From Gorillibacterium massiliense (GTDB lineage Bacteria > Bacillota > Bacilli > Paenibacillales > NBRC-103111): a stretch of 64,000 bases of DNA. A program made the translations under genes and the position numbers. Below are positions 51,164 through 60,025 of the stretch, piece after piece (the first letter of the stretch is position 1; each line of letters begins with the position of its first letter). The stretch lies in contig NZ_CBQR020000092.1 in the NCBI RefSeq assembly GCF_000455485.1, positions 45,588 to 109,587 on the forward strand, in the 5' to 3' direction. The notes under the pieces are model-generated. The model was not told the origin of the DNA and did no database searches. It saw only the letters and a list, made by a program, of their open reading frames with translations.

Positions 51164-51799
51164 GTGGAATATATGAAAACGAAAGAAGCCGCCCGTTATC
51201 TCGGCGTAAGCGCCACTACGATCAAACGTTGGGCTTCTTCCTTTCCGAATCGCTTCCACAAAGACAGCTCCGGCCACTACGTCTTTTCGCCAGAGGATAT
51301 GGAGGTGATCGGCTTTATACGAGACAGTCTTGAAAATGGCGATGCCATGAAGGATATCGAGCTTCTGGATACCATTTCATCTAATCAAGCCGATGCCGAC
51401 ATGCAAGATGAGGCTGCCGCTGCTGCAGAGGCCGTTTTGCCTGACCGGGATGTAACGTTTCCCCCCTTGCCCATAATCCCCCCATGGGTAATGACGGACA
51501 GAAGCGAAGCCGGTACGGCTTTGGCGGTTTGGGAGGAGCTGCGAGGCAAACTGGAAAGCGTCGAGCACCGCCTGTCCCGTAAAGCGGGAGATGTTGTCAA
51601 CCTGCAAATTCTCGAACATCGCCGAGAGCTGGAAGAAATCCGCAACTCCATTCATGAACTGGCTTGCACGCTGGATGCCGTCACCCAATCCATCAAAGAC
51701 ATACAGGATAGCCAATCCGCCATGTATCCATCCCTCGGCTCTTCCCGTTCGCAAATGACACAGAAGAAATCAAAGCTCCGCATGCTGCTGCATCGTTAA
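51164..51799 (+). CDS. RacA-like/MerR-type helix-turn-helix protein with coiled coil
   Basis: A 211-residue protein. N-terminal MerR-like helix-turn-helix (MKTKEAARYLGVSATTIKRW, then HYVFSPEDMEVIGFIRDSL), an Ala- and Pro-rich linker, then a coiled-coil segment (about 125-190, LRGKLESVEHRLSRK to IHELACTLDAVTQSI) and a basic tail KKSKLRMLLHR. This architecture resembles RacA, the Bacillus protein that attaches the chromosome to the cell pole at sporulation; overall identity with RacA cannot be judged here. GTG 51164 with GGAGGG 7 nt upstream is used; ATG 51173 would be a late alternative. Confidence 0.65.
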   Translation: MEYMKTKEAARYLGVSATTIKRWASSFPNRFHKDSSGHYVFSPEDMEVIGFIRDSLENGDAMKDIELLDTISSNQADADMQDEAAAAAEAVLPDRDVTFPPLPIIPPWVMTDRSEAGTALAVWEELRGKLESVEHRLSRKAGDVVNLQILEHRRELEEIRNSIHELACTLDAVTQSIKDIQDSQSAMYPSLGSSRSQMTQKKSKLRMLLHR

Positions 51800-51817
51800 G
51801 CGGCTTCCATGACGAAG

Positions 51818-51849
51818 AAACCCCCGGCCATATGCCGGGGGTTTCTTTA
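51818..51849. terminator. Bidirectional terminator between RacA-like gene and glnA
   Basis: AAACCCCCGGC/GCCGGGGGTTT perfect 11-bp stem with 5-nt loop; T-rich on both exits. Confidence 0.9.
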
Positions 51850-51881
51850 TTAGGATAAGGGGAGGAATAAGAGCCGGAGAA

Positions 51882-53306
51882 TTAGCAATCGAAGTACAGA
51901 GCGTATTCGTGTGGATGTACCCGGATGGATACGGCTTTCGTTTCAGCGCGTTTGAAGTCAACGTAGTTATCGATGAAATCTTGGCTGAATACGCCGCCTT
52001 GGGTCAGGAACGCGCTGTCGGCTACGAGAGCGTCGAGGGCTTCGTCCAAGGACCCTGGAACGCTGCGGATTTCCGCCAGCTCTTCCGGAGCGAGTTCAAA
52101 AATGTTCTTATCCAGCGGACCGTAACCGAGAGCGCGAGGATCGATTTTGTTTTGGATGCCGTCGAGGCCTGCCAGCAGCATGGCTGCGAAAGCCAGGTAC
52201 GGGTTAGCCGTGGAGTCTGGCGTCCGGAACTCGATGCGGCAGCCCTTCGGAGTAACGGCGGCTACCGGAATCCGCACGGCTGCGGAACGGTTGCCCTTGG
52301 AGAATACCAGGTTAACCGGTGCTTCGTAGCCAGGCACGAGGCGCTTGAAGGAGTTGGTGCTCGGGTTGGTCAAAGCGATCAGTGCCGGAGCGTGGTGGAG
52401 AATACCGCCGATGTAATAAAGAGCCATGTCGCTCAGGTTGGCGTAAGCGCCTTTTTCAAAGAACAACGGTGTGTCGCCGTCGAAAATACTTTGGTGAACG
52501 TGCATCCCGCTACCGTTGTCCCCGAAGAGAGGCTTTGGCATGAAAGTTGCTACTTTTCCGTATTGTCTTGCGGTGTTGTGTACGATGTATTTATATTTCA
52601 ACAGGTTGTCAGCGGTTTTGGTCAGGCTATCGAAACGGAAGTTGATTTCCGCTTGACCGGCGGTGGCCACTTCGTGGTGATGACGCTCGATGCGCAGGCC
52701 GGATTCAATCAGGAGACGGCACATTTCGCTGCGGATGTCTTGTTGGGTATCAACAGGAGCGACCGGAACGTAACCGCCTTTTTGTCTTACCTTGAAGCCG
52801 AGGTTGCCGCCTTCTTCCTTGCGGCCGGTGTTCCAGAACGCTTCTTCGGAATCTACTTCCGCATAGGATTTATTGATTGAGGATTCATAGCGTACGTCGT
52901 CAAAAATGAAGAATTCGGATTCCGGAGCAAAGAAAGCGGCGGTGCCAATTCCGGTCTTCGCCAAATATTCTTCAGCTTTTTGAGCGATGCTGCGGGGATC
53001 GCGCTCATAGCGCTCGCCTTCCGGAGTGAAGATGTTACACATTACGTTCAGAGTCGGATGAGATGTGAAAGGATCGACATAAACCGATTCCGTATCCGGC
53101 ATCATGACCATGTCGGATTCTTCGATGCCTCTGAAACCGGTGATCGAGGAACCGTCGAAGGCTACGCCGTTAACGAAGGTTTCTTCTTCTACTTCTGAAG
53201 CTGGAAGGGTAATGTGATGCGCCCGGCCAGCCAGATCGACAAAACGGAAATCGACCCATTCGATATTTTTTTCATTGATAAGCTCCAATACTTTTGCAAC
53301 TGACAT
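51882..53306 (-). CDS. glnA: Glutamine synthetase, GSI-beta type
   Basis: A 474-residue type I glutamine synthetase (glutamate plus ammonia plus ATP to glutamine). Hallmarks: FDGSSITGFRGIEESDM, AFFAPESEFFIFD, GDNGSGMHVHQS, KRLVPGYEAPVNLVFSKGNR and EFRTPDSTANPYLAFAAMLLAG. The C-terminal part aligns with E. coli GlnA, including LDKNIFELAPEELAEI, so it is the beta subtype (471-ish residues), not the shorter alpha subtype usual in Bacillus. The Tyr that E. coli adenylylates is Phe (about residue 403), so that control is absent. A GlnR/TnrA-like box and a sigma-A promoter lie upstream. Start fixed by GGGGAGG. Confidence 0.94.
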   Translation of the reverse strand: MSVAKVLELINEKNIEWVDFRFVDLAGRAHHITLPASEVEEETFVNGVAFDGSSITGFRGIEESDMVMMPDTESVYVDPFTSHPTLNVMCNIFTPEGERYERDPRSIAQKAEEYLAKTGIGTAAFFAPESEFFIFDDVRYESSINKSYAEVDSEEAFWNTGRKEEGGNLGFKVRQKGGYVPVAPVDTQQDIRSEMCRLLIESGLRIERHHHEVATAGQAEINFRFDSLTKTADNLLKYKYIVHNTARQYGKVATFMPKPLFGDNGSGMHVHQSIFDGDTPLFFEKGAYANLSDMALYYIGGILHHAPALIALTNPSTNSFKRLVPGYEAPVNLVFSKGNRSAAVRIPVAAVTPKGCRIEFRTPDSTANPYLAFAAMLLAGLDGIQNKIDPRALGYGPLDKNIFELAPEELAEIRSVPGSLDEALDALVADSAFLTQGGVFSQDFIDNYVDFKRAETKAVSIRVHPHEYALYFDC

Positions 53307-53384
53307 GAAATAACCTCCCCATTTCCGAACGTTTTTAGTGTTATTAATGCATATTGTTCAAGTTTTAAAAAAATTCTTGGGATT

Positions 53385-53413
53385 ATTATAAATCGGGTGG
53401 TAATCTTCGTCAA
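53385..53413 (-). promoter_or_regulatory. Sigma-A promoter of glnA
   Basis: TTGACG (53408-53413) and TATAAT (53385-53390) on the minus strand with an ideal 17-bp spacer. Confidence 0.85.
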
Positions 53414-53441
53414 TACTTATGTCAGCTATTTTTGTTTATTA

Positions 53442-53458
53442 TGTAAGGTATAATCACA
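53442..53458. promoter_or_regulatory. GlnR/TnrA-type box upstream of glnA
   Basis: TGTAAGGTATAATCACA fits the TGTNAN7TNACA consensus exactly. It lies about 70 bp upstream of the predicted glnA start of transcription. Nitrogen control by GlnR or TnrA is inferred. Confidence 0.7.
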
Positions 53459-53502
53459 TTGAATACATTTTTTCCATAAAAACGCCAACTTCAGTTCACA
53501 GC

Positions 53503-53535
53503 AAAAAGCCAGCCAGATATCCCACCTGGCCGGCT
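53503..53535 (-). terminator. Terminator of aroF
   Basis: AGCCGGCCAGG and CTGGCTGGCT pair (minus strand) with one internal mismatch, followed by TTTTT. Confidence 0.85.
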
Positions 53536-53547
53536 CGATCGCAACGG

Positions 53548-54606
53548 TTAGATTGCCCAGGAGCCTGCAAGAATCGGCTCTTTGGCAGTTTGGAAGTTTT
53601 TACCCACAATTGGCGCCAGTTTCTCCAAATCTTGCAGAAGCTGCGCGAATTGATCGGGGAATAGCGATTGTACGCCGTCGCCCGTCATGGAATTGTCGGG
53701 ATCGGTGTGCATTTCGATAATGAGGCCGTTTGCGCCTGCAGCGACAGAGGCCTTCGCCATAGGCTCAACAAGCTCGCGACGGCCTGTGCCGTGGCTAGGA
53801 TCGGAGATAACCGGGAGATGGCTCAAGTTTTGCAGTACCGGGATAGCTGCCAGATCCAGCGTGTTCCGGGTATAGGTTTCAAAGGTGCGGATGCCCCGCT
53901 CACAAAGCATGACGTTCGGGTTGCCGCCAGCCAAAATGTACTCTGCCGCATTCAAAAACTCGTCATAGGTAGCACTGAAGCCGCGCTTTAACAGAACCGG
54001 GGTTTGGATCGTGCCCAGCTTCCGCAAAAGATCGAAGTTTTGCATGTTCCGCGTTCCAACCTGCAAAATGTCGGCGTACTTGGCGCAGACATCTACGTAT
54101 TCCGGCGTCATGACTTCGGTAATGGTCAGCAAACCATGCTTTTGGCCAGCTTCGGCCATCATTTCCAATCCTTCGACACCGATGCCTTGGAAGCTGTAAG
54201 GACCGGTCCGGGGTTTAAATGCGCCGCCCCGCAGCACTTGTCCGCCTGCCATTTTCACCAGTCGGGCGATTTCGTCGATCTGCTTCGGCGATTCAACCGC
54301 GCAAGGTCCGCCCATGACGGTCAGTTCAGCTCCGCCGATCTTCACGCCTTTAATATCGATAACCGTATCCAGGGGATGGAAATCACGGCTGGCCAATTTG
54401 TACGACTTGGTGATTTTCACAACCTGCTCAACGTCCTTCATTTGCCGTAGGTGTTCGGCTACCATCGGATCGGCTTTGCCGATAATGCCGATAACGGTAC
54501 GATCCTCGCCGCGAGAAACGTGGGTGCTGAGATCATGCTTTTCAATATAATGGATAATTTCAGAAACCCGATCTTCCGGGACCCGGTTGGATACGATAAC
54601 AATCAT
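53548..54606 (-). CDS. aroF: 3-deoxy-7-phosphoheptulonate (DAHP) synthase, type I-beta
   Basis: A 352-residue DAHP synthase that condenses phosphoenolpyruvate and erythrose 4-phosphate, the first shikimate step. Residues 1-70 are the regulatory ferredoxin-like domain found in the Thermotoga-type enzymes (for example [20 protein letters not shown]), which confers feedback inhibition. The TIM barrel has [49 protein letters not shown] and [11 protein letters not shown]. Start 54606 is fixed by AAGGAGG seven nt upstream. Monocistronic with its own promoter. Confidence 0.95.
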   Translation of the reverse strand: MIVIVSNRVPEDRVSEIIHYIEKHDLSTHVSRGEDRTVIGIIGKADPMVAEHLRQMKDVEQVVKITKSYKLASRDFHPLDTVIDIKGVKIGGAELTVMGGPCAVESPKQIDEIARLVKMAGGQVLRGGAFKPRTGPYSFQGIGVEGLEMMAEAGQKHGLLTITEVMTPEYVDVCAKYADILQVGTRNMQNFDLLRKLGTIQTPVLLKRGFSATYDEFLNAAEYILAGGNPNVMLCERGIRTFETYTRNTLDLAAIPVLQNLSHLPVISDPSHGTGRRELVEPMAKASVAAGANGLIIEMHTDPDNSMTGDGVQSLFPDQFAQLLQDLEKLAPIVGKNFQTAKEPILAGSWAI

Positions 54607-54689
54607 GATTCTTCCTCCTTGTAGGAAAGCGATGAGTACTCGTGGCATTTTGACGCTTCAACGCTTATACGCTTTTAATCGTTAAAGTA

Positions 54690-54718
54690 ACTATAGCAAG
54701 GCAAGCATCATCCGTCAA
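54690..54718 (-). promoter_or_regulatory. Sigma-A promoter of aroF
   Basis: TTGACG (54713-54718) and TATAGT (54690-54695) on the minus strand, 17 bp apart. The leader of about 75 nt shows no T-box motif. Confidence 0.8.
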
Positions 54719-54761
54719 CGGTTTTTTCCGTGTACACGAAACTTTTACAGTTAAAAACAGG

Positions 54762-54795
54762 AAAAAGCGCAAAACCGCTGGTTGCGGTTTTGCGC
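54762..54795 (-). terminator. Terminator of ispH
   Basis: GCGCAAAACCGC pairs perfectly with GCGGTTTTGCGC, followed by TTTTT on the minus strand. Confidence 0.92.
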
Positions 54796-54802
54796 CTCGG
54801 AC

Positions 54803-55747
54803 CTATTCCCTGGTTTTGGCTGCGGGAATCAGTTTCTTCATATTAACCGTTCGTTTAATCTCCCATGTTTCCGGATCGTTAAGATCAAATTTCTCCAGGA
54901 AGGAAATCAGTTCCCTTGTGATGGGAGTCGGCGTCGATGCACCGGAGGTTACCGCTACCTTGCGCACCGGCTTCAACCACTCGACCTGCAGCTCGCCGAG
55001 GTCAGCGATTCGGTAAGCTTTGACGCCGGCGATTTCTTCCGACACCTGAGCCAGCCTGTTGGAATTGTTGCTGCGGGGGTCGCCAACGACGATAACCAGA
55101 TCCGCTTCCTTCGCTTGCTCGCCCACCGCCTCTTGGCGCAGCTGTGTGGCCAGGCAAATTTCATTATGCACTTCCGCCGTTGGGAATCGTTTTATTAATC
55201 GGTTCATAATCTCCCGGATATCCCATTGGCTCATCGTTGTCTGATTGGTGATCACGATTCGGGGGGATGAGATAGAAAGATCGTCGATCTCGTCCGCTTT
55301 TTCAATGAGATGCACATGATCCGGAGCGATGCCGATGGCGCCTTCCGGCTCGGGATGCCCTTTTTTGCCGATATAGATGATTTCATAGTTGTCCGCGACT
55401 TTTTCCAGTATAAGATCATGGGTTTTTGTGACATCGGGGCAAGTGGCGTCGACGACAGTCAACCCTTTATCCCGCGCCCGCTTGCGTACCTCTGGCGAGA
55501 CCCCGTGGGCCGTAAAAATGACCGTTCCACTCTCAATCTGATCGAGAATATCCAGCCGGTTGTGGCCGTCCAGGGTCACAATTCCTTCCTTCTCAAAAAA
55601 ATCGGTCACATGAGCGTTATGGACGATCATGCCCAGTATATAAATCGGGCGTGGCAACTCCAGATTGCGGGCAACCGACATCGCCAGAGACATGGCGTCG
55701 ACAACACCGTAGCAGTAGCCCCGCGGGGATATTTTTACAACTTCCAT
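54803..55747 (-). CDS. ispH: 4-hydroxy-3-methylbut-2-enyl diphosphate reductase
   Basis: A 314-residue IspH/LytB, the last enzyme of the MEP isoprenoid pathway, an iron-sulphur protein. Its three cluster cysteines are seen in GYCYGVVDA (Cys12), DATCPDVTK (about 96) and NEICLATQ (about 195). The catalytic Glu region [10 protein letters not shown] and [13 protein letters not shown] are present. ATG 55747 gives the normal length; no clear Shine-Dalgarno precedes it, a GAAGGAAG being 25 nt away. Confidence 0.93.
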   Translation of the reverse strand: MEVVKISPRGYCYGVVDAMSLAMSVARNLELPRPIYILGMIVHNAHVTDFFEKEGIVTLDGHNRLDILDQIESGTVIFTAHGVSPEVRKRARDKGLTVVDATCPDVTKTHDLILEKVADNYEIIYIGKKGHPEPEGAIGIAPDHVHLIEKADEIDDLSISSPRIVITNQTTMSQWDIREIMNRLIKRFPTAEVHNEICLATQLRQEAVGEQAKEADLVIVVGDPRSNNSNRLAQVSEEIAGVKAYRIADLGELQVEWLKPVRKVAVTSGASTPTPITRELISFLEKFDLNDPETWEIKRTVNMKKLIPAAKTRE

Positions 55748-55816
55748 GTTCAACACCGCGTTTCTATCAATTTTTCTTCCTTCATTAGTATACCGGATTC
55801 CGCAGGTCGATGAAAG

Positions 55817-55845
55817 CAAAGAGGCATGCCAGCGCATGCCCCTTT
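55817..55845 (-). terminator. Hairpin after the sensor kinase
   Basis: GGCATGC/GCATGCC stem extended by AAAG/CTTT around a short loop on the minus strand, with a weak T-tract. It follows the kinase stop codon closely. Confidence 0.5.
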
Positions 55846-55854
55846 CCCAATATG

Positions 55855-57345
55855 CTATTCCTCAAACCCCTGTATCCGGCCGTGTATTGGAAGCCAGATG
55901 ACAAAGGCGCTCCCTTCGTCCTTTCGGGATACGACCTCAATAGACCCTCCATGATCGTCGATAATCCATTTGGCGATGGAAAGCCCTAGCCCCGTACCCG
56001 CTGTTGCTCCCCGAGAAGGGTCCGCGCGGTAGAAGCGGTCAAATACGTGGGGAATTTCCTCATTATCCAAACCAATGCCGGTATCCTGAACGCGAATGCC
56101 CACCTGTCCCGGCACCAAAGCCGTATCGATCAACACCCAGCCATCGGGTGTATATTTAAAAGCGTTCTCGATTAATATGAACAGCAGTTGAGTCAAGCTG
56201 TCGGCGTTGCCCCAAACGTGCACACCGTGGAGGGGCTCCAGATTGCCGATGCGCCATTCCGCATGGCGGGGCAGACGTTCGGCATTGCGGACTACTTCTT
56301 CCACCAAAGGCGCCAGCTCCACCGGCTCTTTCACGATCATCTGCCCGGCATCCGCTCTGGCTAAGGACAGCAGATCGTTGACCATCCGGCTCATGCGTTC
56401 CGCTTCACCCGAGATATCCTTCATGGCGTCCAGCGACAGCTCCTTCACCTCATCCTCGCTCATCGTGCTGGCAGGGGATTCGCCGCGATCCGACGGTTGA
56501 CTCCAAACCTTCTGCAGCAGATCCACATTGCCTCGAATTGTGGTCAGCGGGGTGCGGAGCTCATGGGAAGCGTCGGAGACGAAACGACGCTGTGTGCGAT
56601 TGGATTCCTCCAGCACCCCGTACATCGTTTGAATTCGGGACAGCATGCCGTTTATGGTGGTGGTTAGCCTGCCGATTTCATCTGGCGGACCGACATAATC
56701 GATACGCCGCCCCAGGTCGGTATCGATCTGGATTAGATTTGCCGATTCAATGACATCCTCAATGGGCTTGAACGCCTTCCGCGACAGGAACAAACCGATT
56801 GACGCCGCTATCACGATGACCAAAAAAGCGATCAGCATTAGCCAGTATAATAAATGCTTCATGCCCTGGGAGATGCCGTTCACTGAAACGCCCACTTGCA
56901 GTACAAGTTGAATCGGCGTATCTCCGTATTGATAGCTCAAATGTTTGTTATATAGGTAAAAATCCTCGCCGTTCAAATCTTTCATTTTGATGAAGGCGTT
57001 CCGGTCAGTCACGATATGGGCGGTCATGAGCTGGGATAGCGGGCCTTGCAGCTTGCCTAAAGGGTATACCTTGTTTTCATCAATTTTATATAACTGCATA
57101 ACGTAGCCCGCATATCGAAAGTCCGTAAGCTCATGCATCTGCGGATATAGAACCGTTCCCCCCTGGGTTTCCAGAGCGACAAAAGAGATTTGGGTTTCGG
57201 CGATTTGTTCGACTTTTGCCAGCTGCTCCCGCTGATTTTCGTACAGAGTATAGGAAATAATTTCGTAAACCGCAACGCCGAAGAGAAGCAAGGTCGCCGC
57301 CAATATTCCCGAATACCACAAGGTTAATCTTGTGCGGATCGCCAT
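55855..57345 (-). CDS. OmpR-family-partner sensor histidine kinase (CssS-like)
   Basis: A 496-residue membrane kinase. TM1 (about 10-30, [20 protein letters not shown]), an extracytoplasmic domain (about 31-165), TM2 (about 167-190), HAMP, HisKA with phosphoacceptor His in [16 protein letters not shown], and HATPase with N box [15 protein letters not shown]1 VQDTGIGLD and G2 [12 protein letters not shown]. The neighbouring HtrA gene and the paired regulator make a cell-envelope stress system similar to CssRS plausible. ATG 57345 overlaps the regulator stop by one base (TGATG). Confidence 0.88.
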   Translation of the reverse strand: MAIRTRLTLWYSGILAATLLLFGVAVYEIISYTLYENQREQLAKVEQIAETQISFVALETQGGTVLYPQMHELTDFRYAGYVMQLYKIDENKVYPLGKLQGPLSQLMTAHIVTDRNAFIKMKDLNGEDFYLYNKHLSYQYGDTPIQLVLQVGVSVNGISQGMKHLLYWLMLIAFLVIVIAASIGLFLSRKAFKPIEDVIESANLIQIDTDLGRRIDYVGPPDEIGRLTTTINGMLSRIQTMYGVLEESNRTQRRFVSDASHELRTPLTTIRGNVDLLQKVWSQPSDRGESPASTMSEDEVKELSLDAMKDISGEAERMSRMVNDLLSLARADAGQMIVKEPVELAPLVEEVVRNAERLPRHAEWRIGNLEPLHGVHVWGNADSLTQLLFILIENAFKYTPDGWVLIDTALVPGQVGIRVQDTGIGLDNEEIPHVFDRFYRADPSRGATAGTGLGLSIAKWIIDDHGGSIEVVSRKDEGSAFVIWLPIHGRIQGFEE

Positions 57346-58031
57346 CAAGTATCCCCTCTTAGCACGTATCCCGCACCGCGGACCGTCTGAATGATGCGCT
57401 TGCCTCCGTATTCCTCGGTCTTTTGTCGCAGCATGGCGATATAGACTTCCAGAACATTGGACTCGCCGCTGTAATCGAAGCCCCAGATTCGTTCCATGAT
57501 CAAATCACGGGATAGTACCCGTTTCGGATTCAGTAAAAAGAGCTGGAACAAATCGAATTCCTTCGTGGTCAGATCGATCCTTTTGCCGTCCCGATACACT
57601 TCCCTCGTATCAAAATCCATTGTGGTATCTTCAAATTCCACACGGTTCTGAGAGTGGAGTTTATCAGCAGTTCTGCGCAGCAGGACCCTTACTCTGGCTA
57701 ACAGCTCTTCCAGTGCGAAAGGCTTGACCAAATAATCGTCCGCTCCCATATCGAGTCCTTTCACCCGGTCAGACACTTCATCCTTGGCCGTAAGCATAAG
57801 AATGGGCATGTCCGCCCCGCTCTCCCGAATGCGCCGGCATACCTCCCAGCCGTTCACTTTCGGCATCATCACATCAAGTATGATCAACTGGGGCTCCGTT
57901 TCCATGACCTTCCTCAGCCCCTCCATTCCATCGCCGGCTGTCGTCACCGAATAACCGTCAAAGGTAAGTCCGCGGCGGAGCATGGATGTGATTTTTTCGT
58001 CGTCATCGATAACCAGTATCCGTTCTTTCAT
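57345..58031 (-). CDS. OmpR-family response regulator (CssR-like)
   Basis: A 228-residue response regulator. The receiver has VIDDDEK, phosphoacceptor Asp in LIILDVMMPKVNGWEV (about residue 53), LTAKD and LVKPFALEEL. The winged helix is at 130-225 (LTTKEFDLFQLFLLNPKRVLSRDLIM, VLEVYIAMLRQKTE, TVRGAGYVL). It is cotranscribed with the kinase. The tandem repeats upstream of htrA are suitable targets for such a regulator. Confidence 0.9.
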   Translation of the reverse strand: MKERILVIDDDEKITSMLRRGLTFDGYSVTTAGDGMEGLRKVMETEPQLIILDVMMPKVNGWEVCRRIRESGADMPILMLTAKDEVSDRVKGLDMGADDYLVKPFALEELLARVRVLLRRTADKLHSQNRVEFEDTTMDFDTREVYRDGKRIDLTTKEFDLFQLFLLNPKRVLSRDLIMERIWGFDYSGESNVLEVYIAMLRQKTEEYGGKRIIQTVRGAGYVLRGDT

Positions 58032-58075
58032 AACCGAATCCCTCTCTTCTCCACCATTGTAACGATTTTATCCTG

Positions 58076-58113
58076 AAAAAAGAAGCAGGCTGACCCTTAA
58101 GCCAGTCTGCTTC
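58076..58113 (-). terminator. Terminator of htrA
   Basis: GAAGCAG/CTGCTTC with inner CTG/CAG pairs, followed by six T's on the minus strand, 30 bp after the htrA stop. It separates htrA from the regulator-kinase pair. Confidence 0.85.
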
Positions 58114-58142
58114 CTCAATTTTTTCAGAGTGCTGCAGCGCCA

Positions 58143-59780
58143 TTATTGATTCGTCGTCTGTTGTTGATCCTTGTTCTTGTCGCCAATGGTTACCGTAATG
58201 GTTTGGGATTTGCCGTCGCGGATAATGCCCAGAGTGACTTTGTCGCCTACCTTGTTCTTCTGTACTTGGGTGACCAGTTGATTCGAATTCTTGATGGCGG
58301 TACCGTTATAGCTGGTGATGACGTCGTAGGTCTTGATGCCGGCCTTAAAGGCCGGGCTGCCCATGGCGACTTGAGCTACCATAGCGCCGTCCGTGTTTTT
58401 AAGCTGCAGTTGAGATACGTATTGTTGTTGAATATCCTGCAAGGTCACGCCGATATAAGGAGACGGTTCCTTCGGAATTTCGATGTTGTTTTTCAGTTTA
58501 TCCAACACTTCTTGAATGGTGTTGATCGGAACGGCGAAACCGATGCCCTGGGCTTCCGAGTTTACCGCCGTATTGATGCCGATAACTTCGCCGTTCAGGT
58601 TAAGCAGCGGACCGCCGGAGTTCCCGGGGTTAATGGATGCGTCGGTTTGAATCAGGTTTTTATAATGACGGGTCTCGGAGCTTTCCGGAATGTCGATGGA
58701 ACGTTCTTTGGCGCTCAGCACGCCGACGGTAACCGTATGGTCGAAACCGTACGGGTTGCCGATGGCCACGACCCAATCGCCGACTGCAGTGGTGCTGACG
58801 TCAGCTGCCAATGGCAGCGTGGGCAGGTCCTTATCGGCTTTAATCTTAATGACCGCAAGGTCCAGATCAAAGCTGGTTCCAAGAACTTCCGCGGTGAACG
58901 GATTGTCATAGCCTTCGACGTATACTTTGACTTGATCGGCACCTTCAACCACGTGCTCGTTGGTCAAGATGTAGCCGTCTTTCTCGAAAATAAACCCGGA
59001 GCCCATTCCCTGTTCAACCGGCTCTTGACTTTGTTGATCGCTAGAACCGGAACCGGAGCCGGAACCTGAACCGGAACCGGAGCTGCCGCCGAAAAATTCG
59101 CGGAAGAATGGATCGTCAAACAAGCTGCTTCCACTCCGGCTTGTTTGCGGTTTGACGTAGGTTTCGATTTTCACCACGGCCGGACTGGAGTTTTGCACGA
59201 TGGTGGAGATATTATCCGGTCTCGCAATATCGAGAGCGACCTTATTGCTTCCGCTGTTTGTTGTTGAAGTTTTCGAATTATTCACGCTGCTGACAATCGG
59301 GTTTGCGGCAGACAGGGATTTCGAGCCGTTTCCTGTGAAAAGATTCGTCCTGTCCGCTCCGACCATCAATGCTCCAACAACCACCACTGTCGCTAAAATC
59401 GTCGCGAAAGTACCACGTACTCCGGAGCGCTTCTTCGTCTTGTTATTTGCCGATGATGTCGACCAGTTTGCCAGTCGTTGCTGGTTATACCCTTCTTCAC
59501 GAGCGTTTACCGGACGCGCAGGCGTCACCTCAACTCCGTTGTCCCAACTAGCCGGCGCCGGCCGAGATTCCCGGGATTGATAAGGTCCATATGCATAATA
59601 GGAGGGATCGCTATCCTCCGGTTGTTTATCCTCCGTTTGTTTATCCTCCGGTTCTTCGACTCGTTCAACCCGCGGTACCTCTTGATCCATAGATCCTTCA
59701 TTTGTATGCTGATCTGCGGATTCGCGATTATCGTCGGATCTTTCAAAAAAAGCATCATAACTGTTTTTGTTCTCTTCCAT
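58143..59780 (-). CDS. htrA: HtrA/DegP-type membrane-anchored serine protease
   Basis: A 545-residue HtrA-family protease. A long acidic cytoplasmic N-terminus with a 15-bp tandem repeat is followed by one membrane helix (about 140-160, FATILATVVVVGALMVGA), a Gly-Ser linker (about 255-270), the trypsin-like domain with His in TNEHVVEGA (about 277), Asp in FDLDLAVIKI (about 305) and Ser in NPGNSGGPLL (about 387), and one C-terminal PDZ domain. It degrades or refolds misfolded secreted proteins. GGGAGG is 9 nt before the ATG at 59780. Its promoter has direct repeats for an OmpR-type activator. Confidence 0.93.
   Translation of the reverse strand: MEENKNSYDAFFERSDDNRESADQHTNEGSMDQEVPRVERVEEPEDKQTEDKQPEDSDPSYYAYGPYQSRESRPAPASWDNGVEVTPARPVNAREEGYNQQRLANWSTSSANNKTKKRSGVRGTFATILATVVVVGALMVGADRTNLFTGNGSKSLSAANPIVSSVNNSKTSTTNSGSNKVALDIARPDNISTIVQNSSPAVVKIETYVKPQTSRSGSSLFDDPFFREFFGGSSGSGSGSGSGSGSSDQQSQEPVEQGMGSGFIFEKDGYILTNEHVVEGADQVKVYVEGYDNPFTAEVLGTSFDLDLAVIKIKADKDLPTLPLAADVSTTAVGDWVVAIGNPYGFDHTVTVGVLSAKERSIDIPESSETRHYKNLIQTDASINPGNSGGPLLNLNGEVIGINTAVNSEAQGIGFAVPINTIQEVLDKLKNNIEIPKEPSPYIGVTLQDIQQQYVSQLQLKNTDGAMVAQVAMGSPAFKAGIKTYDVITSYNGTAIKNSNQLVTQVQKNKVGDKVTLGIIRDGKSQTITVTIGDKNKDQQQTTNQ
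59611..59655. repeat. 15-bp tandem repeat in htrA
   Basis: Three near-copies of a 15-bp unit (TTATCCTCCGGTTGT type) encode the repeated Glu-Asp-Lys-Gln-type acidic segment of the cytoplasmic N-terminus. Confidence 0.8.
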
Positions 59781-59856
59781 TTTGAAAATCCTCCCTTTCC
59801 TTATATCCAATAAGTACATGATGTTTGTTGGCCTCTCGTATTGCCTTACATGATTC

Positions 59857-59888
59857 ATTATCACCACTTAACCTTAAGCAAACCTTAA
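59857..59888 (-). promoter_or_regulatory. htrA promoter with 11-bp-spaced direct repeats
   Basis: TTAAGG occurs on the minus strand at 59872-59877 and 59883-59888, exactly 11 bp (one helical turn) apart, upstream of a GATAAT -10 (59857-59862). This is the usual layout for an OmpR/PhoB-family dimer contacting a promoter without a good -35. The adjacent CssR-like regulator is the natural candidate. Confidence 0.6.
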
Positions 59889-59957
59889 AAAGAACTAAGG
59901 GACAGCTAAAATCCGGGCTTATTACCCATTATCTCTTATTTCATTCAAAGAAAACAT

Positions 59958-59991
59958 AGAAACCCCCGGAATAACAAAATCATTCCAGGGG
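59958..59991 (-). terminator. Terminator of the chemoreceptor-like gene
   Basis: CCCCTGGAAT and ATTCCGGGGG pair with one mismatch; a short T-rich stretch follows on the minus strand. Confidence 0.7.
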
Positions 59992-60025
59992 AAATTTGTT
60001 GGAGATATGCGCTTATTTTCAAAAA

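Noticed and set aside
54607-54802. Possible T-box or other amino-acid leader before aroF
   Set aside because: The leader is short and shows no T-box core motif or terminator/antiterminator pair; only a standard promoter is seen.
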